Below are positions 49,231 to 59,309 of a stretch of DNA of 64,000 nt, piece by piece. Positions within the stretch are counted from its first letter, which is position 1. Every line of letters starts with the position of its first letter. The translations under genes were made by a program, and so were the position numbers. The stretch spans positions 62,001 through 126,000 of the forward strand of contig JAANDG010000107.1 of NCBI GenBank assembly GCA_036852015.1, written 5' to 3'. The DNA comes from Pelodera strongyloides (Eukaryota; Nematoda; Chromadorea; Rhabditida; Rhabditidae). The notes beneath the pieces are model-generated. The model made no database searches, was not told the origin of the DNA, and saw only the letters and a list, made by a program, of their open reading frames with translations.

Positions 49231-51013
49231 GACTAGCAATGGTAAATTGATGAATACTGCGTTAATTTTGCGCTTGAAAATTAGAAAAATAAATATTCAA
49301 AATGTACATGAGCCAAACCAAACGGAATACTTTCTTATTTTATTCCAAATTCAACTCCAGTAGCAGGACACCTGATCTTATGGTACTTGTGCGTATGACA
49401 CTTTGTACGCATGGTATCATAATGCGTACTTGGTCATATTTCACTGCCGGCGTGCAAGCCGCGTCAGAACGGCGTGCAAAGTGCGTTTGGCAACTTGGTG
49501 GAGTGCAAAAATGCACGCTGAATGGGAATCGCGTGCAACTTGCAAGTTGATATCACGCCGCTTGCACGCGAAAAGCCCGAGGCGAAATGGCGTGAGTAGG
49601 GCGGCAAATGTTACGGCGGGAAACTTGCACGCCAGAATCCAACGGCGTGCCACTTTTTTCCACGTCGCATGCACGTCGTAACGTTGCCGCTTGCACCCCA
49701 ATTTTCACGTAGTTCGTCATTTCCTATCCAAAATAGAAAGATTTTGCAAAACATACGTGCACCCATCAGCTTAAAATGTCCGCATTGGAATGGGCTATAC
49801 ATATATTTATCCCATCTGTACAAACAAGAAGAATAGTGTGAAAACTGGTCGAATTCCCCCCAATGGATGTATTAGCATCGGATTAGTGTTGATTCACTCG
49901 ACAATGAAATGTTTTTATATTTCGTACAATCGCCTCAATTTTTTTCTTTTTTTTTCTTTTTGGTATGTTAGCCGAGCGGTGAGAAATTGAATGTAATTGC
50001 ATTTATTCAATTTCGGTATTTCCAGGGCCAGGGCCCCATTTTACGTAGAAATGGGGTAACTGGTTCTCATGAATTCAGTACTTTTTTTACCCGAACAAAC
50101 CTCGGTCACAATTTACCCCTCTCTCCACGCATAATTAGGGAAGGAGAGAAAGTGGTGAATGCTAATTTTTGACATTCTCTCGCTCTCTAGGTAAATTTTC
50201 TCCGAGAGACAGTTTTCTCCAGGGGTAAACGGAGTGGTGAATACGGCCTCAGTTTAGCTCTCTATTTACAAGCTTTTATTGTCAATACTAACGTAGTTAG
50301 AGCACGAGACCAAACTGTAAATCTCTACATTTTGGCGAGATGCCGCTTTATTGTTGCCTTTTTCATGCAATAAAGTATATATAATAACCATGCGCCATAT
50401 GGTGCGGCCGTACCGCCCGAACTGTCCAATTTAAAATTTAAATAGTGTTAGAGTACCGTACGAATAGCTATGCTTCAGGCAATCAGCGCCTAGGTTAGTA
50501 CATATAGTGGAAAGTTGCATGCACGGTGCGGTGCGGCGGGGTCCCCCGGTTGCATGGTGGTCGTGGATCGATCGGACACTGTTTTTATTTTTTTACATCA
50601 ATCTTTATTTTGATCTCGAATATGTACGTTTTCTTTATTTCATGGATTGTTTCCGTTTTTGAAGTCGTTTTCCCCTGCTAAAAACACTCCCTAGCAACCA
50701 GCTCCCGACTCTTTTCTTTCCAAACGTGAAATTTTAATAGATCCTCAGGATTTGTCTTTCGCAGTGTAGCATTTATTATAAGATGTGAATATCTAATCTA
50801 TGCTCTCATTTCTACCCTCACTGTCTTTTCGTTTTCATGTCTGCTTAGTCGGTTCATTCAAAATTTCCAAAATAATGCTCTTGTTTCTCAATTGCTGGGA
50901 ATGAATGTTGCTTTATGATTGATTTCGTGTACGTTCTGAATAATAGGCGTCTTGTTCGTATTGTTTATTGGCTTTGCACGATTTATTGCGCCTGCGTAGT
51001 AGTCGCTATGAAA
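49231..51013. other. Intergenic sequence with a GCGTGCAA-rich islet
   Basis: Between 49445 and 49700 the composition becomes CpG-rich and the octamer GCGTGCAA or its complement TTGCACGC recurs. A partly foldback stretch with TTTACCCCTCTCTCC and GGGGTAAAC lies at about 50110-50240. No gene recognised. Confidence 0.5.
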
Positions 51014-51193
51014 TTAAAGCGAATACCGGCCGGTTTTTGAAACACATTGCTTACACCAGTATTCCTATGTAGCTTATGCAAATTAGCATAAATAAAAATA
51101 AAAAATCGAGGTAAATTCGAGCAACCTAGCATAAAGACGTAAGAATTCAGTTGTCCACGATGGGTTTAAAAACCGGCCAGTATTTCGCTTTAA
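51014..51193 (+). mobile_element. TTAA-AGCGAA foldback element, CCGGCCGG subfamily, copy 3
   Basis: TTAAAGCGAATACCGGCCGG and CCGGCCAGTATTTCGCTTTAA enclose GTTTTTGAAACACATTG and CGATGGGTTTAAAAAC arms. The length (180 bp) is like that of the other copies. It is intergenic, upstream of UXS1. Confidence 0.88.
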
Positions 51194-52368
51194 CAAGTAA
51201 AAATTTAGTTTTGGTGTAGCTCGAAGTACGGGGCACTATGACGTAACTATTCAAAAGTGTTTTCAATTCTGTAGTCATGTAGTTGGCATTTCATCTCTTG
51301 TTTCCAGTCAGCTTTTCCCACTTTGGATCCCTTTCTTTTCTTTGATTTTATCTCGCGCGCACTCACAAATTCTTGCGCTTTCTTTCCCTTTCATTTTTTG
51401 ATCATCCCTCATTCTCTAGTTCTTTTTCAATTTTTATTTGTAACACTTTTTCAGCAGGCAATCTCTCTCTTTTTGCTTGGTAGAGCAATTTGTGAGAAAG
51501 GTCCACCTTTTAGCATGCGCTGTAGTTTAATCTCCTCTTGCTTTTATATTTACAGACCGAAGTATTTTGGATTTTTTTATATAATGATTAATTGCACTTA
51601 CTCGTCTAGTCTCAAATCTCACCTAATGACCTACTTCACTTTTTAGACTGATCTGTCCTTTTATTCAATTTTGTTGATGATGCTGAATAGCTGAATACTG
51701 AAACTCGCAATCAGTTTTCGGTGGTGAATATATTTTTGCTGACTTTTTTTTCATAAAAATGCAGAGATTTGGCAAATTCCTAGCTTTGCTCAGCATTGTT
51801 AGGTATTAGGAAGAAGAAGGAGAATGGAGAATTCTTTGCTTTTTATAAGGAATTGTAACCTCCTCCTCCGCTTCTCCGTATTATTTGTTCACATAAGAAT
51901 TTGGGCTTGCTCGGCTAGCACTCGCTGTTGTGCAAATGTATCAGTACAAATGAATGTTAGCCCTTCGTTGTTTAGTTTCTTTCATCATTGTACAATTGTA
52001 CTTTACATGTACCGTCGTTTTTTCGTAGATTTCCACTCACCTCGTTCTCGTAGTTAAATATTTCTTTGTTGTGTGCCCTTTTCGATTGATTTTCAGTTTC
52101 TTTGTATTACACGTTCACCGATTGCGTTTTCAGTGTGAAACACCACGTGTGAGGTGGTTCAAGAAGACGAAAGGCAAACTTGAGATTTTTTGGTTTTATC
52201 TTCAGTCTTGTGGAGCTTCAATGGAACGAAGGACTGATTGATTTCTGAATAAGTCTGACTGAGAGACTGAGCCTCGCCTCTGCCACGACTGACCACACCC
52301 CACTACCCCAGACCTTCCGTATTTGATTGGAAGAAGAAGAAAAACAAGATTTGACTCGTTTTCCCTTC
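51194..52368. other. UXS1 upstream region
   Basis: Pyrimidine-rich AT sequence without a recognised gene. Two splice-acceptor-like sites, GATTTTCAG near 52096 and CGTTTTCAG at 52133, precede the UXS1 ATG by about 270 and 235 nt and may define its 5' untranslated exon. Confidence 0.5.
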
Positions 52369-55300
52369 ATGCCACTTCACTCCTCTCAGAATAGGCGCTA
52401 TTCAGTGAGAAGACATAAGGGAATAGTTCTCGCTGCCATGGGAATCGCCACTCTATTCGCTTTATGTGAGTTTTAATATTTTATTATTTATATAATAAGA
52501 ATGCATAATGTTGTTTTAAAGGGACGCAGTCACTAAAAAATCATCATTTTTCTTCAAGTTTACTTTGTATTTAGTGAAGAATAGAGAAATACACTCTACC
52601 AAAACAGAAAAATTTGAATTCTAACTCTGGGATTTTGTAACTCTGGAAAATGATGATTTTGTAGTGACTACGACCCTTTAAAGATAATACGTGATTATTA
52701 TTAGCATGTTTGTCAGTGTGGAATGTGGATTCTTATAATATTTGTAACATTTCGGGGATATTTATTATGTAGTGATGTAGTTAATTATAATTATAATTAT
52801 TAAATCATTTAGTTGTCTTCCTTCGAATGGGCGGTCCGGAGACAGTGTTTGATGTGCAATCCTCACTAAATGGACCATCATTGGACAAGGTATGTTTGTT
52901 TGTATTAGTATTAGTATAAGTATAAGTTGGTTGTTATTTCTTATTCTTCGAGTTCACTTTTTGCGGTATTTAGTGTTTACCGCTTTTCAACTGAGGTTTT
53001 TTGTACTCTGTTCTCTCTAACAGAGCTAAAGAAATTTGCGAATTTCTTAGTGTTTTTGTGGTTCTGATTTGCGTATCTAACATGATTTGGCATTACTTAT
53101 GTGTTAATGATATATTCTTGTTAGTTTAGTAGCTTATATGTATGTTTCCCATATAATGTACATGAGTTTTATGTTTATGTTTAATATATTACTCAAAATG
53201 CCGACTATTGCCGCTATTGCGTTGCGTGCGTACCTCCCTCATTTCATTTCATTGCTTGTTTTTTTGTGAAATACTGAAATTCTAATATCTTTTAGTTTGA
53301 TTCTATTTCGAATCGCGAAGACGATGCAGTACAGAGAAATGGCCAAATGCAGCCCCAGGATATGGATCCAATTGGAGGAAAATTGTATGTTTTCTTTTCA
53401 TCACTTTACTGCTTTCCTCTCATGTTCAGATATTTGTATAAGTAAAACGACGTTGGTTAAACTTGTCCATGTTTATTTCGGATTTTTATTATGCGGGCAT
53501 GCTTGATGGGTGACACTGATCATGTAAGCCCAGAAGTCCTTTGTTTTGTGTTTCAGAGAAGACGCCGAAGATGAACGTGATGCTCCTCCTGAAGAGCCTG
53601 TCAAATCGCAAAAACTCGCCGAAGACGAAGCGCAGGAGTTTCCTAAGGTAGTGGCAGTCAATAATTATGTAAGCCACTAACACTTACTTTCCTTACATTC
53701 TACAGTTCGTACAGTTCGATAAGGACAAGTTTCCCAAACAATTAAAGTTGGGGTATTTTCCAATAGGGTAGGGATCTATTGAAAATATGAATTTCATGAT
53801 TCTATCTAATAGGACATTGAAAATTTATGTGACAATTGACAATGACGAGATTATTATTTTTTTTTCCCAGAAAACTGATGATAACACCCAGAGCTTGGCT
53901 TCGAAACTGCAGGTACTACAAAAGGAAATGGAACAATTGCAGGAGCAATTAAAGCTTCAAAGCAAGATTTCCGAGTTAGTTGTTTATGTTATATTTTTCT
54001 TTTTAATGTTGTCGTTGTTGTTGTGAGACACTTTAGTCGTTTTTTTCTCGTCCTACACGTACACGTATATTGTATACTTTATGAGAAACCATGAAACCGA
54101 CGTAATAGATCGGGGAAAACACATGGGATATAATCATGTATTCTGACAATTGTTGCTGTAATAATGGTTTGTCGCTAAAGAATCCCCCTTGTTTGTTGGT
54201 TTTGTCTGATCACTTTGTTAAGATGTATGTAAGTTACTGTGTAAGATACTCGCCCGCAAAAGGTATGTTCTTCTGTTAAAGCTTGATTCGGTACTACTAC
54301 TTCATTAGGTCACTCTTTTTACTGTTCATCCTAATATTTCAGGGGTATTGGAAAGACTTTCCCTGCAGTCAAAGTGCGGAATGAACGCCAGCGAAAGCGG
54401 ATTCTTGTAACTGGGGGATGTGGATTTGTGGGATCACATTTAGTCGATTCACTCATGAAAGATGGACATGAGGTAGTGTTATTTATAATTTTGAATATTT
54501 ATTATATTCATTAAAAGAGCGCAACACCGTGAGAGACGAATAAAAATAATAATAAAAGTAGATGATATAGATAATAAGATAATTTATTCATTGCTCGGCA
54601 ATATTTATGTTGATAACTTGGTTTCCTTTCTCCGGAACATTTATGTGTATTATGCATTGGTATTACGAAACAGTAGATTAATTGGAATACGTAGTTAACG
54701 TGGCATAATCGCATAATCAAGAGGCTTAAAATCCTAGTGAAATGTTGTGGTAGTGTCGTGTTAATATTTGATGATGCGAATCGAATAAATTGGTTCATTG
54801 TCATTCGAGGTGATTGCTCTGGATAACTACTTCACTGGTCGGAAGCGCAATGTGGAACAGTGGATCGGACATCCGAACTTCGAAGTCGTCCACCATGACG
54901 TCGTCAATCCTTATTTTGTCGAAGGTGGGTGTACTCGTTGTTTTCGTAGGATATTTCCCTAATAGCCCGTATTCTCGGGTCGACGGAAATGTTCCGTTGG
55001 GGAACTCATTCGTATGCAAATTTTTCCTCCAGGTAGTCTAGATAGTCGAGAAATTTGCATACAAATGAGTTCCCCAACGGAACATTTCCGTCGCCCCGAG
55101 AATACGGGCTATTATATTACTGGATGTGTTCTTTGTTTCGTTCCGTACTTACTGGGCGTGTGTTCAACTCACACGATGTTTTTTTTTTTTTGCATTACAC
55201 GCACGTGAGTATAGGTTCTCTGTATCGAGTTAGTTGTTTGGTTTGGGTTTGGATTAAGTTTCGATTCATTGTTCCTTGTTTCCAGTGGATCAAATCTATC

Positions 55301-57714
55301 ACCTCGCGTCTCCGGCATCCCCTCCTCATTATATGTACAATCCAGTGAAGACGATTAAGACGAATACAATTGGGACGATCAATATGCTCGGATTGGCCAA
55401 GTGAGATCATTTGTTATTTGTTTTTGTGTAATGATGATTGTTTGTGAGTATTCCGATAGATATACTATTACTATTACATTTGTCACAATAAACGATCTTT
55501 GTTTGCCGTGATTCGATACGAGGCAACTGTTCTTTTGACCTCCGTTTACTTTGTTTAAAATGAAATAACGGCCCATTTTTGAAACACATCGTGTACACCA
55601 TCATTGTTGTACGTCATATGCAAATGAGCGTAATTTAGCATAAAAAAATAGACCCCAATTAGACCCCATTACGCATAAATACATAAGAACGCAGTTGTCC
55701 ACGATGCGTTTCAAAAACCGGCCGGTATTTCACATTTCGCTTTAATATAAGAGAGTGATTGTTGATTTGTCTGGGTCATAATACATAATGTTCGAATGGA
55801 TATAGAATAATAGAATAATATTATAAATGTGATTATTTGCAGGCGCGTGAAGGCAACCGTCCTTCTTGCCTCCACCTCTGAGATCTACGGAGACCCGGAG
55901 GTGCATCCCCAGCCAGAAACCTACTGGGGACATGTGAATACCATCGGACCTCGTTCATGCTATGATGAAGGGAAACGAGTGGCAGAGAGTCTCATGGTCG
56001 CATATAATAAGCAGGTTGGGATGGTTACCTGCAAAATACTCCTTTAACTTTTGCTTATACTTTTGTAATCAGGTGATTATTAGTAGTCAGGTTTCTACGC
56101 AATTTATTGAACACTGTAACTATCAACATCGACTGCTATTGCTTTTATTTAAATGTATTGAAACATTTGCTTTGCCAATCCGGTCAGAAACCTCATAAAT
56201 GCAGTTATACCGCCTGCAAGAGCGCACGTTTTTTTGTTCATTGCTCATTAGCTGATTAGCTCATTTCATTAATAATGTGTGTGTTCAGGAGAACATCACG
56301 ATTCGTATAGCGAGAATCTTCAACACATTCGGACCCCGAATGCATATGGACGATGGACGAGTCGTGTCGAATTTCATCATTCAAGCACTACAGAAACAGC
56401 CTATTTCGGTATTTTTGGTTTATTTCTCTTTATTTTCCTTTTTTCTCGTTGGGCTTGTTTGTGTTTATGCATACCGGGCAGTGTAAAATTATAGTGTGTT
56501 CATTGCGGTGACGGGTAGCGGAGTGATCGTGATGTGGTACTAAGACAAATGGGGACTTGCAAGCGGAGACTAGAATTTGATCTGAATTTGTGTTTGTTTA
56601 GATGACGGTGCTTCTTTTGAACAAATTAAGTTGATCAAGTGTTGAACCTGTATTTCTATTCGATTAATTATCATTGTGGTTTTTCTTTCTTCTCAGGTTT
56701 ACGGGGACGGAACGCAAACGCGTTCATTCCAATACGTGACTGACTTGGTGGATGGTCTGATTGCACTTATGAATAGTAACACTTCACTCCCAGTCAATCT
56801 GGGAAATCCAGAAGAACACACGATCAACGACTTTGCCCATATTATTAGGGGTCTAGTTGGTAGGACACATTTATTTTTGTCCATCTAGTCGTATGTTATG
56901 TTTCCAGAATGGAAACAGCTAGAAATCTGGAAACAAGCGTGTTTTGCAGTGGACCTGGGTAAAATTTGTGATGTTTCAACGAACATTGAAAAGGGAAGCT
57001 GAACTTATAATGTCGGTGTTCCTTACATGTTTGCGTTTCGGGTATATACTATTTTTGTGCCCTGTGCCGATGATTGAAATGTACTTGTGCAGCACACACG
57101 GTTCAAGAGCAAGTACCATGCTTTTAAATTAAATGTTGATTCCTAAGCATTTTGATTAAACTTCTTTCAGGTAGTAAGAGTGATGTGGTGCACAAAGCGG
57201 CCCAGGAAGACGATCCCCAACAACGAAAACCCGATATATCCCGAGCAGCCAGTCTTTTGGGATGGAAACCCAAGGTAATCAATAATTAAATATCATGTAA
57301 TGTAATGTAATGTAGTAAGGTAGTGTACTTGATCTACTGTTTTCTTCTCTTGACGACGTGTTATAAACGTCATTTCTGCATTGTTTTTCCTGTGCAAAAG
57401 GAAAAGGTAACGTATCCAACACAAAATAGTTTCTTGTGAGCAATGTGAGCTCTATTGAACCACTTATATTGTATATTTAGAATAAAGAGATTTTGTGTGG
57501 GGAACTTTGTGACTATTCTGTTCGTATAGCTATTATGATGTCCTTAGCTCTTTACCTTTAAGTTTTAACTTGTTTTTTTCATTCTTGTGAAACTTTATCT
57601 TGTTTTGAGATTACAATGCATGATGGTCTGAAACGGACGATAGAATATTTCCGGAATGAATTGCGAGAAGAAGAAGAAAAAGCGGGCACAACTGCCATTC
57701 TGTCAAGGCTCTAG
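52369..57714 (+). CDS. UXS1: UDP-glucuronate decarboxylase / UDP-xylose synthase, 493 aa
   Basis: Thirteen exons: 52369-52465, 52813-52889, 53296-53384, 53557-53647, 53871-53974, 54343-54472, 54810-54924, 55286-55400, 55843-56014, 56289-56408, 56697-56859, 57171-57274, 57610-57714. It converts UDP-glucuronate to UDP-xylose in the Golgi lumen, the donor for starting heparan and chondroitin sulfate chains. Residues 18-36 are a type II signal anchor, then an acidic stem and a short coiled coil (exon 5). The extended-SDR domain has the NAD motif [10 protein letters not shown] (from 176), [14 protein letters not shown], catalytic Y313 and K317 in [16 protein letters not shown], and [11 protein letters not shown]. 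It is longer than human UXS1 (420) through the stem. Acceptors before exons 7 and 13 end in GAG rather than CAG. The frame is continuous. Confidence 0.95.
52515..52682. mobile_element. Foldback MITE in UXS1 intron 1
   Basis: TTTAAAGGGACGCAGTCACT and AGTGACTACGACCCTTTAAA are inverted copies, continuing inward with AAAATCATCATTTTTC and AAAATGATGATTTT. About 168 bp, no coding capacity, and a different family from the TTAA-AGCGAA elements. Confidence 0.82.
54960..55114. mobile_element. 155-bp near-perfect foldback in a UXS1 intron
   Basis: TAATAGCCCGTATTCTCGGG at the left and CCCGAGAATACGGGCTATTA at the right are exact complements, and the arms (about 65 bp each) stay nearly perfect through GGAAATGTTCCGTTGGGGAA and ATGCAAATTT to a loop with TAGTCTAGATAGTC. 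It lies in the intron after exon 7, beginning 36 bp from the donor. Confidence 0.92.
55555..55745 (+). mobile_element. TTAA-AGCGAA foldback element, CCGGCCGG subfamily, copy 4
   Basis: Left end TTAAAATGAAATAACGGCCC is diverged; right end CCGGCCGGTATTTCACATTT continues to CGCTTTAA and has a short internal duplication of ATTTC. Inner arms GAAACACATCGTG and CACGATGCGTTTC match. It lies in the UXS1 intron between exons 8 and 9. Confidence 0.85.
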
Positions 57715-58023
57715 TTTGTTGTTTTCTTTAATCCTTTTCCTTTATTTGAATTTGCTTGTTTAGTTTAGTTTGGAATATTGTATATGTAGAGTAAGCGGTC
57801 CGTACATGTTCAGATTGTAACAGATCTGCACCGGACCCTGCTTTGTGCATTTATTTTTATTTATTTTTTTGTAGAAAATTTCGTTAGAAGTGCTCTTCGC
57901 TCTATCCGATTGTAATTGTGATATATAACCTGTACATCTTCTCTTTACAACGCTAGTCTTCATTACTTCAACCTGTGATTCAACCAGATTCTATTGATTT
58001 TCTGCATAATTGCGCTTTATTGA

Positions 58024-58481
58024 TTAAAGCGAACTGACAGCTCCTTTCTTGTTCTCGGAAAGGAATATTTCACGCAAAATTGTTTGCCGCCTGTGGGGTC
58101 GAACCCGGGACCTCTCGCACAAAAAGAGAGAGCGCTACCACTCGGCTACGGGTTCCACTTTCTGGTGTGGTTGCATTAGGAATTTGACGTATGGATTTGC
58201 ACTAGTGTCTAGATTTGAAATGAACACTACGAGTAAATCCAAAATACAAATCTCGGAATGGCTATTAAGCGGGAGATTAAATTTTTGGGTGCGTGGGTGA
58301 AATGTATTAGGCTATCACAATGGACAATTTTTCCATACAAAATGCGAGCAGTTATGTTTTTGCTTTGCTATTTTTTCAGTTCCTATCCATTTATGGTATT
58401 TTTAATGGTGATTTTCATTAATTAAATTATTTAAACTATTTTTGGTGAAAAAACCCTAAACTGGGTGTCATTTCGCTTTAA
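58024..58481 (+). mobile_element. TTAA-AGCGAA element enclosing a tRNA-like sequence
   Basis: Ends TTAAAGCGAACTGACAGC and TGTCATTTCGCTTTAA pair as an inverted repeat and match the termini of the other TTAA-AGCGAA subfamilies. The 458-bp interior is not a foldback. It contains, on the minus strand at about 58088-58156, a tRNA-like segment with A box TAGCCGAGTGGTAGCG, an anticodon stem CTCTC/GAGAG and B box GGGTTCGACCC. Confidence 0.75.
58088..58156 (-). pseudogene. tRNA-like sequence inside the element
   Basis: Internal promoter boxes and D-, anticodon- and T-arm order are recognisable, but the acceptor stem (starting GGAACCC) has no matching 3' strand and the anticodon loop is too long (about 11 nt). 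Probably a pseudo-tRNA or SINE head carried by the transposon, not a working tRNA. Confidence 0.6.
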
Positions 58482-59309
58482 GTAATTCTCTCCTTCCGAT
58501 GCCCTGATATGTAGCGGGTGCAAATGAAGTTCCTGAGTATATGTGTGGTTACGATGGTAATGCAAGTGTTATTTGTTATTAAGACCCCGCTATACTATGA
58601 AATAGCACAGAAGTAGTCCCTAATGCATTTTAAAGTTTATTTGCTGCCTCACATGTATGTTATCGACTGTGTAAGTCTGTAAGTTATATTCTGCATCCTT
58701 GATCTTTGCAATTTTGGATGTCTTTTAATTCTGTTAGCTTTTGGCCCGTACCCTACGGGCCTGTAGAAAGCAAGCCGTTCCGTACCCTATCTCCCGTGCC
58801 TTTGCCGTACTCTAAGCCATACAAAATCTGTGATATTTATATATATTTACTTATTTTTATTTGAATTTTCAGTCTCCGTCCCAGTGTGCGTTTTTATGAT
58901 CGAAGAACCATAAGTAATAACTTTTTGTCGCAATATTGATATACTTAATTACTTAATTTTAACAAACTTTGTGTTTTCATTTACTTACCCTAATTGAATA
59001 AACTTTTTTCTTTTATACTCTGGTTTTCATTGTGTCTACTGTATTCGTCATTGGCGATTTGAGTATTGTATGGTAGTCATTATACTATGCTAATTTTGTT
59101 AATTAGGGAGAAAGTGCTATTGCTACAGTAACTGCGTCTTCTGCATCGTTTTTTATGTTTCCCGTGGTTAATTTAATTTTACTCCTTTATAAAATGCTCT
59201 GTTTTTTTACCGTTTTGTGAGTAGGACTTATGTTTTGTAATAGTGCTGGTATTGATTTTTTGTTTATAATTTAGGATAGATCTTCCTTGTTTGGTTGGTT
59301 TATGAATGT

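Larger units (their letters stand above)
57715..59274. other. UXS1 3' region and spacer
   Basis: Holds the TTAA-flanked element at 58024-58481 and AT-rich sequence. AATAAA at 58997-59002 is a candidate polyadenylation signal; if used, the element would be in the UXS1 3' untranslated region. A TAATTTAG acceptor ends the spacer at 59274. Confidence 0.45.

Noticed and set aside
56505..56600. tRNA-like sequence in a UXS1 intron
   Set aside because: Only weak resemblance to A and B boxes (GGTAGCGGAGTG, AGAATTTGATCTG) and no folding; too degraded to annotate.
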